Assembly: GCA_045118955.1 (NCBI GenBank)
Contig: JBGVKB010000018.1
Coordinates: 1 to 64,000, forward strand
Origin: SFJ001 sp045118955
Lineage (GTDB): Bacteria > Bacillota > Clostridia > Oscillospirales > Ruminococcaceae
Reading direction: 5' to 3'
Length of the DNA: 64,000 bases
The notes under the pieces are model-generated. The model had not been told where the DNA came from and searched no databases. It worked only from the letters and a program-made list of their open reading frames with translations. Below are positions 28,727-40,579 of this stretch, one piece after another (the stretch's first letter is position 1; the number at the start of each line of letters is the position of its first letter). Position numbers and translations under genes: made by a program.

Positions 28727-30877
28727 ATGGCCGTCATTCACATTCTGGATCAGCACACTGCGGAGCTGATCGCCGCCGGTGAGGTGGTGGAACGCCCGGC
28801 CTCGGCGGTGAAGGAGCTGCTGGAGAATGCCATTGACGCAGGCGCGACGCAGGTCACCGTGTCCATTGAGCGGGGCGGCGTGTCCCTGATCCAGGTCAGC
28901 GACAACGGCAGCGGCATTGAAGCTGAGTACATCGCCACCGCGTTCATTCGGCACGCCACCAGCAAGATCCGGACGGAGGACGATCTGGAGCATATCTCGA
29001 CGCTGGGCTTTCGGGGCGAGGCGCTGGCCTCCATCGCCAGCGTGTCCCGGGTGGAGGTGCTGACCCGCACCGAGCAGGACGAGTTTGCCTGCTGTTACCG
29101 CATCGAGGGCGGTGTGGAGCAGGGGATGGAGGCGGCCGCCCGCCCGGTGGGCACCACCATCACAGTGCGTGACCTGTTTTACAACACCCCTGCCCGCATG
29201 AAGTTCCTGAAAAAAGACTCCAGCGAGGGAGCCTTTGTTTCGGATACCGTGATGCGCGCCGCTCTGTCCCACCCGGAGGTGGCGGTGAAGTTTGTGCGCG
29301 AGGGCAAGGTGCAGTTTCAGACCCCCGGCGATGGGCAGCTGCGCAGCGCCGCCTATGGGGTGCTGGGACGCGAGTTCTCCAAGAGCCTTCTGGAGGTGGA
29401 CGGCCAGAGCGGCCTGTACCGGGTGTGGGGTCTGGTGACCCCGCCGTCCGGGTGCCGTGCCAGCCGCGGTATGCAGTACTATTTCATCAATGGGCGCTAC
29501 GTCAAGAACGGCACCATGATGGCCGCGCTGGAGAACGCCTACAAAGGTACCTTGATGCAGGGTAAGTTCCCCGGCTGCGTGCTGGCGCTGGAGATGCCGC
29601 CGGAGTTGGTGGATGTGAACGTTCACCCCGCCAAGACGGAGGTGCGCTTTGCCCGGGAGCGGGATGTGTTCGATGCGGTGTACAGCGCGGTGAAGAACAC
29701 CGTGACCCGCCCGGCCAGCGGTGAGCGGGTGTTCCGCTTTGATGAGCAGGAGCCTGCCGCACCGCGTCCGAGTGTCACGGCGGCGGAACAGCCCAAGGTG
29801 GACGTGCCCGCAGTGCCGCGTGCGGACGCTGCGGTGCCAAAACCCGTAAGTGTAACGGAACACGCAAAAAAAGAACTGTCAGACGATGTGTTTGCTCTTG
29901 ATGCGCCGATTGCGGAGAGCGTGCCTGTAGATGTGAAGCCGAGTGACTTTACAGTTCTGAATGCACCAACGCGTACAAGCGCCGCAATTGTTGTTAAAGA
30001 CGATAAACCGAATTATTTTGAGGATGGAGCAGGTGCCGGCGAGGTGTGGGACGCACTCCCGGCGCGCTCCATCTCCGGGATGACCGAGCTTCGCTCCCGA
30101 CCCCGCGAGCTTGCCTCCGGCGGTTACCGTGCGGCAGGGGAGTCCATGCTGGACATCGCTCTCACCGAGGAGGAAGCCCTGCGCATGGCCGCGCCGCAGC
30201 CCGCTCCGGAGCCTGAAACGGTCCCGGTGCAGACGCCCTCCGTACCGGAAGAACCGCCCAGTCCTAAGACTGCCGCCCAGCTCACGCTGGAGCCGGAGCC
30301 GGAGATCGAGCCGCTGCGCTATGTGGGCGAGGTGTTCAAGACCTACATTATTACCCAGCGCGGCGAGGAGATGTGCCTGATCGACAAGCACGCCGCCCAC
30401 GAGCGGCTCATTTATGAGGAACTGGCCGCCAATTACGGCAACGTGCCCAGCCAGATGCTGCTGATGCCGGTGCCGGTGCAGCTCTCCGCCGAGGAGAAGA
30501 ACGCCCTGCTGGGCGCGCAGAAGCTGCTTCTGGATGCGGGTGTGGAGCTGGATGATTTCGGCGGCAACACGGTGCTGGTGCGGGCGGTGCCCGCCGATGT
30601 GCCGGTGGATGATGTGGAGGCGCTGGCGGTGGAGCTGGCGGCAAAGCTCGCCCGGGGCGCACGGGACGCGCTGAGCGAAAAGACCGAGTGGGTGCTGCAC
30701 TCCATCAGCTGCCGCGCGGCGATGAAGGCCGGCGACCGCACCCCGCCCCAGCAGCTTATGCGGCTGGCCGAGCAGATCCTGGCGGGCGTTGTGCCGCCGT
30801 TCTGCCCCCACGGTCGCCCCATTGTTTTGAAATTGACCCGGAAGGAGCTGGAAAAGCAGTTTGGCAGGCTTGGTTAA
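28727..30877 (+). CDS. mutL: DNA mismatch repair protein MutL
   Basis: 716 residues. The N-terminal GHKL ATPase has ELLENAIDAGA, DNGSGI and TLGFRGEAL. The C-terminal domain carries the endonuclease metal motif in the form LIDKHAAHERLIYEE, so it is an incising MutL as in bacteria lacking MutH. A long variable linker lies at about residues 335-530. Its part at bases 29830-30040 uses AT-ending codons (GTA, AAA, GCA, TCA) unlike the rest. It overlaps miaA by 17 bases. Confidence 0.97.
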   Translation: MAVIHILDQHTAELIAAGEVVERPASAVKELLENAIDAGATQVTVSIERGGVSLIQVSDNGSGIEAEYIATAFIRHATSKIRTEDDLEHISTLGFRGEALASIASVSRVEVLTRTEQDEFACCYRIEGGVEQGMEAAARPVGTTITVRDLFYNTPARMKFLKKDSSEGAFVSDTVMRAALSHPEVAVKFVREGKVQFQTPGDGQLRSAAYGVLGREFSKSLLEVDGQSGLYRVWGLVTPPSGCRASRGMQYYFINGRYVKNGTMMAALENAYKGTLMQGKFPGCVLALEMPPELVDVNVHPAKTEVRFARERDVFDAVYSAVKNTVTRPASGERVFRFDEQEPAAPRPSVTAAEQPKVDVPAVPRADAAVPKPVSVTEHAKKELSDDVFALDAPIAESVPVDVKPSDFTVLNAPTRTSAAIVVKDDKPNYFEDGAGAGEVWDALPARSISGMTELRSRPRELASGGYRAAGESMLDIALTEEEALRMAAPQPAPEPETVPVQTPSVPEEPPSPKTAAQLTLEPEPEIEPLRYVGEVFKTYIITQRGEEMCLIDKHAAHERLIYEELAANYGNVPSQMLLMPVPVQLSAEEKNALLGAQKLLLDAGVELDDFGGNTVLVRAVPADVPVDDVEALAVELAAKLARGARDALSEKTEWVLHSISCRAAMKAGDRTPPQQLMRLAEQILAGVVPPFCPHGRPIVLKLTRKELEKQFGRLG

Positions 30878-31811
30878 ACCGCAAATTCTGGTGATCGGCG
30901 GCCCCACGGCCACCGGCAAGACCGCCCTGTCGGTGGCACTGGCCCGCCGCTTTGACGGCGAGGTCATCTCGGCGGATTCCATGCAGCTCTACCGCGGGCT
31001 GGATGTGGGCACCGCCAAGGTCACTGCGGAGGAAGCGGAGGGAGTACCACACCATCTGGTGGACTCCATTGGGCCGGAGCAGACCTACAGCGTGGCGGAT
31101 TATGTGGCCGCCGCGCGGCGCTGCATCGATGAAATCCTTTCCCGAGGGAAACTGCCGATGGTCGTCGGCGGCACCGGGCTGTACATTTCCAGCCTGCTGA
31201 ACGGGGTGGAGTTCACCCCTCAGAAGCCCACGGCGGAGCTGCGCCGCGCATTGGAACAGGAGCTGGAGCAGCGGGGAAGAGAGGCCCTTTACCGGGAGTT
31301 GCAGGAGCTGGATCCCGAGGGTGCGGCCTGCATCCACCCCAACAACACGCCCCGCCTGCTGCGGGCACTGGAGCTTTACCGATCCACCGGCAAGACCATG
31401 AGTCAGCAGAAGGCGGAGTCCCGCCCGGCTGAGGAGCCATACGACGCCCTTGTGTTTGGGTTGAACGACCCGGATCGGGAGGCGCTGTACCGCCGCATCG
31501 ACCTGCGGGTGGATCGGATGCTGGAGCAGGGCATTCTGGACGAAGCGCGGCAGGTATGGCTGAACCGCGGTGCGTGGAAGACGGCCGCACAGGCCATCGG
31601 CTACAAGGAATTCTTCCCTTATTTTGAGGGGGAGGCCGAATTGGAGCGCTGCACCGACGATCTGAAACAGGCGAGCCGCCGGTATGCAAAGCGGCAGCTT
31701 ACCTGGTTCCGCCATATGCCGCAGGTGCAGTGGCTGGACATCTCCCAGCCGGATGTGGTCGGCACAGCCGAGAAGCTGGTACAGGAATTTTTGCGCCGCG
31801 GTGCGCTGTGA
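30861..31811 (+). CDS. miaA: tRNA dimethylallyltransferase
   Basis: 316 residues. It transfers a dimethylallyl group to A37 of tRNAs reading UNN codons. The P-loop GGPTATGKTALS and SADSMQLYRGLDVGTAK near the N-terminus and the tRNA-binding RRYAKRQLTWFRH near the C-terminus are typical. The start is TTG at 30861 inside the mutL end (GAAGGAG 13 bases before); TTG at 30870 is an alternative. The mutL-miaA order is widely conserved. Confidence 0.94.
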   Translation: MAGLVKPQILVIGGPTATGKTALSVALARRFDGEVISADSMQLYRGLDVGTAKVTAEEAEGVPHHLVDSIGPEQTYSVADYVAAARRCIDEILSRGKLPMVVGGTGLYISSLLNGVEFTPQKPTAELRRALEQELEQRGREALYRELQELDPEGAACIHPNNTPRLLRALELYRSTGKTMSQQKAESRPAEEPYDALVFGLNDPDREALYRRIDLRVDRMLEQGILDEARQVWLNRGAWKTAAQAIGYKEFFPYFEGEAELERCTDDLKQASRRYAKRQLTWFRHMPQVQWLDISQPDVVGTAEKLVQEFLRRGAL

Positions 31812-31862
31812 CGCCTGCGGATGATCCAATGACAGGCCGGAGTGCCGGAACAGGAGGAGACC

Positions 31863-33077
31863 ATGCCAAACCGTGAAAAAAAGCGGCTCATCCCCCGATG
31901 GCTGATCGCCATCCCGCTGATCGTCCTTGCGGGCTATGTGGGCCTGCAGGTGCTGGCGGTGCTGGACAACCGCTACGAGACCGAGACCGCCATCCAGTAC
32001 ACCATGGCGGACAGCGTTTACTGCGACGGTGTGGTGTGGTTCACCGAGCAGCCGGTGGACGGTGCGGGCGATCTGGGGTATCTGGTGGCGAACGGTGAGC
32101 GCGTCTCCGGCGGCACAGCGGTGGCCGAGCTGTACACCGACGCGGAGCAGGCGCAGCACCGCGCCCAGCTCAACGCTCTGACCGCCCGGATCGCCCTCTT
32201 GGAGCGGTCGCAGAGCGCGGGCAGCGACATTGCGGTGCTGCTGAATCAGGAGCAGACCGCGGAAAATGACCTGCTGGAAGCGCTGGACCGCAGACAGTAC
32301 AGTGAGCTGACCGAGCGGCAGGAGAACTACCTGCTGGCCGCAAACCGGCTGCAGGTGACCACCGGGCAGGTGAGTGATTTTGACGCCCAGTTGGAGGAAT
32401 TGAACGCGCAGGCGGAACAGCTCCGGACGGCGCTGGGCACCCCGGAGACCATTCAGGCTCCCACCGGCGGATATTTTGTGCAGGCAGAGGACGCGCGAAC
32501 TCTGACGGTGGACAGCGAGTTTTTGCAGCAGGCGACCCCGAGCCAGCTGCAGGACGCGCTGACGGACGGTGCCGACCGCCCGCTGGAGGGCGCTGTGGGC
32601 AAGGTGGTCACCAGCTACGAGTGGAGCTTTTACGGCGTTTGCAGCCTTCAGGACGGCAAGCGCATTGAAGTGGGATCGAAGGTGAACATCTGCTTCCCCG
32701 AAAAGGCCGAGCAGACCCTGCCGGCAAGGGTGGAAGAGGTGGTCATCGACGAGGCCGGCGGTCTTGCCAAGGTGGTGCTGCGCTGTGAGTACATGACACC
32801 GCAGGTGCTGGTGCTGGGGCAGCAACGGGCACGCATCGACCTGGCCACCTACAGCGGCCTGCGGGTGGACGTGGACGCGCGGCATATCGTGGACGGTGTG
32901 TCCGGCGTGTATGTGCGCTTTGGCCAGTTGGTCTCCTTCAAACCGATCACGGTGCTGTACGAGGATGAAAATTACATTTTGACGCCGGAAAGCGGCGATG
33001 AAAACTGTGCGCTGGAGCTGTACGACGAGGTGGTCGTGCGCGGCCGTGCGCTGCGGGACGGCAAGCTGATCGGCTGA
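31863..33077 (+). CDS. Membrane-anchored HlyD-like protein beside sepF
   Basis: 404 residues. A basic N-terminus and one membrane helix (residues about 9-30, WLIAIPLIVLAGYVGLQVL) are followed by a split biotinyl/lipoyl-like domain and a coiled coil (about 95-190, rich in Ala, Glu and Gln), the architecture of membrane fusion proteins. No ABC partner is next to it. In Clostridia a HlyD-like gene is often annotated upstream of sepF, so a role at the division site is possible (inference). The ATG at 31863 follows AGGAGG closely. Confidence 0.75.
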   Translation: MPNREKKRLIPRWLIAIPLIVLAGYVGLQVLAVLDNRYETETAIQYTMADSVYCDGVVWFTEQPVDGAGDLGYLVANGERVSGGTAVAELYTDAEQAQHRAQLNALTARIALLERSQSAGSDIAVLLNQEQTAENDLLEALDRRQYSELTERQENYLLAANRLQVTTGQVSDFDAQLEELNAQAEQLRTALGTPETIQAPTGGYFVQAEDARTLTVDSEFLQQATPSQLQDALTDGADRPLEGAVGKVVTSYEWSFYGVCSLQDGKRIEVGSKVNICFPEKAEQTLPARVEEVVIDEAGGLAKVVLRCEYMTPQVLVLGQQRARIDLATYSGLRVDVDARHIVDGVSGVYVRFGQLVSFKPITVLYEDENYILTPESGDENCALELYDEVVVRGRALRDGKLIG

Positions 33078-33199
33078 TCCGGTGTGTAAGCCCGCCGAGC
33101 GAGCCATTTCTGTAAAGGTTTTGGGCTTTGCGGATGTGCGGGGCGAATGCGCACTGCGGCGACTGGGGTGCGGCCCCGCTCTATAGTGAATTTTTTAGA

Positions 33200-33228
33200 G
33201 AAGCACGGCACATTTTGTGCCGTGCTTC
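33200..33228. other. Long hairpin directly before the sepF promoter
   Basis: Twelve-base perfect arms GAAGCACGGCAC and GTGCCGTGCTTC with loop ATTTT end one base before TTGACA. There is no T tract, so it may be a transcription-insulating hairpin or an operator rather than a standard terminator. The stretch 33078-33199 shows no gene. Confidence 0.6.
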
Positions 33229-33229
33229 C

Positions 33230-33258
33230 TTGACATTGGGGACAAAACATTGGATAAT
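33230..33258 (+). promoter_or_regulatory. Sigma-A promoter of the sepF cluster
   Basis: TTGACA (33230-33235), 17 bases, GATAAT (33253-33258). ACATTGGATAATGT, an inverted repeat, is centred on the -10 box. Confidence 0.78.
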
Positions 33259-33366
33259 GTAATGTGTGCAGTTTTCGGTAAAAGCAACGGAAGCTGTACC
33301 CAAGACCGTGTTTAACGGGCGATTCGAAACTGACCCGAAAAAATAAAAGCAGGAGGACCGAACCAA

Positions 33367-33828
33367 ATGTTTGACAAGATCAAAAAGGCGTTGGGCGTCG
33401 ATGACGAGGACGAGGAGTACGAGACCGAAGACTTTCCCGCATTCGTGACCCACGGCGCAGACTCCCAGCAGGACACCGGCTTTGAGCCGGCCGGCGAGGC
33501 CCCTGTGACCGGCAGCAAGCGCAACAAGGTGGTCAACATCAACGCCACCACCCAGCTGCAGGTGGTTCTGGTGAAGCCCGAAGCCTTCGAGGATGCCACC
33601 ACCGTGGCCAACCATCTGAACGCCAAGCGCACCGTCGTGCTGAATCTGGAGTCCACCAAGAAGGAAGTGTCCCGCCGTCTGGTGGACTTCCTGTCCGGTG
33701 TGGCCTACGCCAACAGCGGGCAGATCAAACGCGTGGCCGCCAGCACCTTCATCATTACCCCCTACAATGTGGACATTATGGGCGCTGATCTGCTGGACGA
33801 GCTGGAGAACAACGGTGTCTACTTCTGA
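33367..33828 (+). CDS. sepF: Cell division protein SepF
   Basis: 153 residues. SepF binds FtsZ and the membrane and organises the division ring. The N-terminal amphipathic helix MFDKIKKALGV, an acidic linker and the C-terminal SepF domain (VLVKPEAFEDA, VVLNLE, DFLSGVAYANSG, TFIITPYNVDI) are present. AGGAGG lies ten bases before the ATG. It starts a sepF-ylmH-divIVA-ileS run; ylmG is absent. Confidence 0.95.
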   Translation: MFDKIKKALGVDDEDEEYETEDFPAFVTHGADSQQDTGFEPAGEAPVTGSKRNKVVNINATTQLQVVLVKPEAFEDATTVANHLNAKRTVVLNLESTKKEVSRRLVDFLSGVAYANSGQIKRVAASTFIITPYNVDIMGADLLDELENNGVYF

Positions 33829-34618
33829 TCCCACTCCGCGCGTCCGCGGGTTTACCCCGCCGCGCAGCGATCAGGAGCGGCTGATGATGCGCCGGGCCGA
33901 GGAGCTGTGCGCTTCGGCAGAGAAGCGCTGGATGTCCCGCTACACGGGCTTTCTCTCCGACCGGGAGCAGGATCTGTGTGTGGCGGCTCTGAACCGGTGC
34001 GGCTGCGACTGGTACCGGTTTGACGGCGGCTATGAGCAGGCCGAGCGCAAGGTTCTTTGTTTGGAGCCGGAGGGTGCGGAAGCGGAGCAGACCATCTGTA
34101 TGATCCGCATCGCCCACAGCCCGCTGTGCGGCACACCGCCGACCCACCGGGATTACCTCGGTGCCATTCTGGGCCTTGAGGTGGAGCGGGGCTGCATCGG
34201 CGACATTTTGCTGTCGCCGCAGGAGCACTGCGCCTATGCGGTGGTTCAGGAGACGATGGCGGAGCTGCTCTGCCGTGAGCTGACGCAGGCCGGGCGGGTC
34301 CCGGTGCGCACCGAGCGGTGTGAGCAGGGGGCGGCAGCCCTTCCGCAAGCGGCTCAGCCGGTGCTGAAACACATCAGTGTGGCGTCGCTTCGTCTGGACG
34401 CGGTGCTTGCGGCGTTCCTGAACTGCAGCCGCAGTCAGGCGGAGGAGTACATACGGAGCGGCCGGGTGGAGATCAACCATCTTCCACAGGAGAAGGCCAA
34501 CGCTCCGGTGTATGAGCAGGATATTTTTACCGTCCGGGGCAAGGGTCGCTTTAAGCTGACCTCGCTGGGCGGTAAGAGCCGGAAAGACCGGCAGTGGATC
34601 GAGTATTACCAATATTAA
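33815..34618 (+). CDS. ylmH: YlmH-family S4-domain RNA-binding protein
   Basis: 267 residues from the GTG at 33815, which overlaps the sepF end by 14 bases and has TGGAG seven bases before; this gives the normal family length. The C-terminal S4 domain is VASLRLDAVLAAFLNCSRSQ to about residue 240. YlmH binds ribosomal RNA and rescues stalled large subunits in B. subtilis; it is also linked to division by gene order. The N-terminal domain shows RFLSDREQDL-like residues (FLSDREQDLCVAAL). Confidence 0.9.
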   Translation: MSTSDPTPRVRGFTPPRSDQERLMMRRAEELCASAEKRWMSRYTGFLSDREQDLCVAALNRCGCDWYRFDGGYEQAERKVLCLEPEGAEAEQTICMIRIAHSPLCGTPPTHRDYLGAILGLEVERGCIGDILLSPQEHCAYAVVQETMAELLCRELTQAGRVPVRTERCEQGAAALPQAAQPVLKHISVASLRLDAVLAAFLNCSRSQAEEYIRSGRVEINHLPQEKANAPVYEQDIFTVRGKGRFKLTSLGGKSRKDRQWIEYYQY

Positions 34619-34649
34619 TATGTGCGCTGAAGCGATGGGAGGAAAATGC

Positions 34650-35375
34650 ATGACGCCGGATGAGATTCGTACCGTTACCTTTGAAAAGCAGCGGGTCGGC
34701 GGCTACCGCCGCGAGGACGTGGACGCGTTCCTGCAGCAGCTGGCCGGCGAGATGGACGCTCTGCAGCGGGAAAAGGACGATCTGGAGGGTAAGCTGTATG
34801 TGCTGGCTGCCAAGATCGAGGAGTACCGCAAGGATGAGGACAACGTGAAGGCCGCCATGCTGAACGCCCAGCGCATGGCCGACAGCGTGGTGAAGGAAGC
34901 CCGCAAGAAGTCGGAGGACATCCTGCGTCAGGCGGGCATCCGTGCCGACGACATCGTGCAGGCCGCCCGCGATCAGGTAGTGGATCAGCAGAACGAGCTG
35001 GCCCGTCTGCAGGCTGAGGTCGCCAAGTTCAAGGCGGACGTGATGAGCCTGTATCGTCAGCACATCGAGTCGCTGGCGACCCTGCCCGACGCCCCTGAGG
35101 CCGAGGAGGAAGCCCCCGTTGAGGAGCCCGCGCCCGCGCCGGCGGAGGAGCCTGCCGAGCCTGCCCCCGTCCCCGCGATGGAGGAGAGCGCCGAGGAGGA
35201 GAGCTTCGATACCCCGGTCGAGGCGCCCGAGGAGGAAATTGCTGTTCCGGCCGAGGAACCCGCTTCGGCCTTTACGCTGGATCTGAGCGGCTTGGTGGAC
35301 GAGGAGATCGCCCCGGCCGGCCAGCCCAAGCCGTCCATTCTGGACAGCTTCCAGGGCATCAAATTCAGCGATTGA
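34650..35375 (+). CDS. divIVA: DivIVA-domain cell division protein
   Basis: 241 residues. The N-terminal motif (MTPDEIRTVTFEKQRVGGY) leads to a long coiled coil (about 28-140). The tail, from about residue 150 to 225, is acidic and rich in Pro, Glu and Ala, and the last residues are LDSFQGIKFSD. DivIVA binds curved membrane at poles and septa. The ATG at 34650 follows GGGAGGA; an earlier in-frame start at 34620 has no ribosome site. Confidence 0.94.
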   Translation: MTPDEIRTVTFEKQRVGGYRREDVDAFLQQLAGEMDALQREKDDLEGKLYVLAAKIEEYRKDEDNVKAAMLNAQRMADSVVKEARKKSEDILRQAGIRADDIVQAARDQVVDQQNELARLQAEVAKFKADVMSLYRQHIESLATLPDAPEAEEEAPVEEPAPAPAEEPAEPAPVPAMEESAEEESFDTPVEAPEEEIAVPAEEPASAFTLDLSGLVDEEIAPAGQPKPSILDSFQGIKFSD

Positions 35376-35416
35376 TCAAGTTGTATCGCATTAAACTATA
35401 GAGGAGTGTAGGATCA

Positions 35417-38194
<2,778 letters not shown>

Positions 38195-38213
38195 GATAAA
38201 CCTGATTTAAACG

Positions 38214-38255
38214 ACAGCGGCGCTTCGCCTTGATAGGGAGAGCGCCGCTGTTTTT
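38214..38255 (+). terminator. Rho-independent terminator after ileS
   Basis: Eleven-base stem ACAGCGGCGCT with its complement, a 16-base loop and TTTTT. Confidence 0.85.
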
Positions 38256-38321
38256 CAGCGATGGGCGTCTTTGCGGCGTCCCATCGGGGAAAGTTTTCCG
38301 AACGAAGGAGAGTAAACCGTT

Positions 38322-38816
38322 TTGTATGTGATGTTTACCGCGCTGATCGGTGCGGCCCTCGTTGGCGTGGATCAGGCCATCAAGGCTTGGGCCACGGCCA
38401 ATCTGGCTCCGGTGGGCACCATGCCCTTTATTCCGGGTCTTATCCAGCTGCGCTATCTGCTCAATGACGGTGCGGCGTTCAGTATGCTGGCCGGCAAGCA
38501 GGAATTTTTGATCCTGTTCACCGGCGCGGCGCTGTGCGCACTGGCCGTCTACATTCTGGTCAAGCGCCCCAAAGGGCTGGAATACATCGCATGGGTGCTG
38601 ATCCTGTCCGGCGGTATCGGCAATCTGATCGACCGCGTCGCCAACCGGGTGGTGGTGGATTACATCGACCTGCTGTTTATGGAGTTCGCGGTGTTCAACT
38701 TTGCGGACATCTGTGTCTGCACCGGCATGGGATTTTTGATCCTGTCCATTTTGCTGGAGGAGATCGAGGCGCGCAAAGCCAAAAAGGCCGAGGAGGCTTC
38801 GGATGGAGAGGCTTGA
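38322..38816 (+). CDS. lspA: Lipoprotein signal peptidase II
   Basis: 164 residues with four hydrophobic spans. It cleaves prolipoprotein signal peptides in the membrane. The catalytic aspartates are in GGIGNLIDRV and NFADICV. The start is TTG at 38322 with AAGGAG 11 bases before. It overlaps the next gene by 14 bases, the usual lspA-rluD pair. The C-terminus is a charged cytoplasmic tail. Confidence 0.95.
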   Translation: MYVMFTALIGAALVGVDQAIKAWATANLAPVGTMPFIPGLIQLRYLLNDGAAFSMLAGKQEFLILFTGAALCALAVYILVKRPKGLEYIAWVLILSGGIGNLIDRVANRVVVDYIDLLFMEFAVFNFADICVCTGMGFLILSILLEEIEARKAKKAEEASDGEA

Positions 38817-39729
38817 GTTTCTGGTCGGGCCGGAGGACGCGGGTCTGCGGCTGGACAAGTATTTGGCCCAGCAGGCGGAGGGGCTGACCCGCAGCGCCCT
38901 GCAGCAGCTGATCGAGGAGGGCCGCGCCGCCAAAAACGGTGTGGCCGCGCCGAAGAACCTCAAGCTGAAGGCAGGGGATCGGGTCACTCTGGAGATCCCG
39001 GACGCGCGCCCCGCCACCGCTGTGGCGCAGGACATCCCTCTGGATGTGGTGTACGAGGATCGGCATCTGTTGGTGGTCAACAAGCCCAAGGGGATGGTGG
39101 TCCACCCGGCGCCGGGCAATCCGGACGGCACGCTGGTGAACGCACTGCTGTACCACTGTGAGGGCAGCCTTTCGGGCATCGGCGGCGAACTGCGGCCCGG
39201 CATCGTCCACCGCATCGACAAGGACACCAGCGGTTTGCTGGTGGTGGCAAAGGACGATGCCACCCACACCGACCTCTCGGCGCAGATGGCGGTACACAGC
39301 ATCCACCGTCTGTACCGGGCGGTGGTCTACGGTGGCTTCAAGCAGGAGGAGGGCTTCGTGGAAGCACCCATCGGCCGAAGCACTGCCGACCGCAAAAAGA
39401 TGGCCATTACCCCCACCAATTCCAAGTACGCCTACACCGCATGGCAGGTGATGGAGCGCTATCAAGGCTTCACTCACATCCAGTGCAAGCTGAAGACCGG
39501 GCGCACCCACCAGATCCGTGTACACATGGCCAGTCTGGGTCATCCGGTGGCGGGGGACGGGGTATATGGGCCGCGGGATGTGATCAAGCGGCTGAACGGC
39601 CAGTGTCTGCACGCAAAGACACTGGGCTTCATCCACCCGGCAAACGGTGAATACATGGAGTTTGATTCTCCGCTGCCCGAGTACTTTACGACGTTTCTTG
39701 GTACACTGAGAAAGGAGCCGCAGCCATGA
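38803..39729 (+). CDS. rluD: RluD-type pseudouridine synthase
   Basis: 308 residues. S4 domain (about 15-75) then the catalytic domain with HRIDKDTSGLLVVAK (catalytic Asp) and RTHQIRVHMA. The likely substrate is 23S rRNA helix 69 or a related site. GAGGAGG precedes the ATG. It overlaps lspA before and, by ATGA, the HAD-like gene after. Confidence 0.93.
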   Translation: MERLEFLVGPEDAGLRLDKYLAQQAEGLTRSALQQLIEEGRAAKNGVAAPKNLKLKAGDRVTLEIPDARPATAVAQDIPLDVVYEDRHLLVVNKPKGMVVHPAPGNPDGTLVNALLYHCEGSLSGIGGELRPGIVHRIDKDTSGLLVVAKDDATHTDLSAQMAVHSIHRLYRAVVYGGFKQEEGFVEAPIGRSTADRKKMAITPTNSKYAYTAWQVMERYQGFTHIQCKLKTGRTHQIRVHMASLGHPVAGDGVYGPRDVIKRLNGQCLHAKTLGFIHPANGEYMEFDSPLPEYFTTFLGTLRKEPQP

Positions 39730-40535
39730 GCGAACGTGCGAACCTGCCATTGGTGGTCTGTTCGATGGACAACACCCTGCTGGCCAACCATGGCCGGATC
39801 CTTGGGTGTGACGACCAGACCATCCGGCTGTACTGTGCCATGGGCGGCCGCTTCTCGGTGCTCACCCGGCGCACACCGCAGGGGATGCAGAACGCGTTCC
39901 CGGAGTATCGCCGGCTGTCGGCCTCCATCTGCTGCGGCGGCAGCGTGATCCTCTCGCCCAGTGAGGAGGCGGTGCAGTATGCGGCGCGGCTGGAAGAAGC
40001 ACCTGCCCGGGCTGCCGTGCGGGATGCGCTTCGGGAATTTCCGGAGATCTCGGTGCAGATCCTGCACCCCAGCGGCCGGCTTTATGTGCCAAGATGCAAC
40101 CGATATCTCCATGCCCACTTGCGTGAAGAGGCGATTAGCTGTATAATGACAGAATTAGAGGATGTTCCCACGCCTTGGGTGCAGGTGAGCTTTTATGGCA
40201 ATGCCATGGCCATCGGGCGGCTGGACAAGTATCTCAATGAGCGCGGCTACCTGGGCTGCAGTCTGCACAGCCCCAATGCGGTCTGTCTGGAGCTGAGCCA
40301 GGAGGGCGTTGCGCCCGAGGACGCATTTCTGCAGCTTTGCGCCATTGAAAAGGTGCAGCCGCAGGATGTGATCTTCATTGCGGGCGGCTACGACGATCTG
40401 TCTGTGATGGCACAGGCTGGACAGACGGTGACCGTGGCAGATGCCCCGGTCGAAGTGCGTCTGACCGCAGATCGCGTGCTGTGCGCGGCACGGGACGGCG
40501 GTGTGGGCGAATACCTCTATGAACTGCTGAAATAA
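39726..40535 (+). CDS. HAD-fold (Cof-type) protein with lost catalytic residues
   Basis: 269 residues with the length and layout of Cof-type HAD phosphatases. Motif I reads SMDNTLL, so the nucleophilic first Asp is Ser; motif II is LTRR; motif III, normally near GVSKG, reads GVAPED without the Lys; motif IV reads AGGYDDLSVM, with the first Asp of GDxxND replaced by Gly. It is probably not a phosphatase and may bind a ligand or a protein. ATGA overlap with rluD gives likely coupling. It precedes transketolase by 44 bases. Confidence 0.8.
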   Translation: MSERANLPLVVCSMDNTLLANHGRILGCDDQTIRLYCAMGGRFSVLTRRTPQGMQNAFPEYRRLSASICCGGSVILSPSEEAVQYAARLEEAPARAAVRDALREFPEISVQILHPSGRLYVPRCNRYLHAHLREEAISCIMTELEDVPTPWVQVSFYGNAMAIGRLDKYLNERGYLGCSLHSPNAVCLELSQEGVAPEDAFLQLCAIEKVQPQDVIFIAGGYDDLSVMAQAGQTVTVADAPVEVRLTADRVLCAARDGGVGEYLYELLK

Positions 40536-40579
40536 TAACTTGATTAGAAATCAAAATTTACGATCAGGAGTTGGAATCT

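Noticed and set aside
35376..35416. T-box for ileS
   Set aside because: The gap to divIVA is 41 bases and has no GGTGG core, so no T-box fits.
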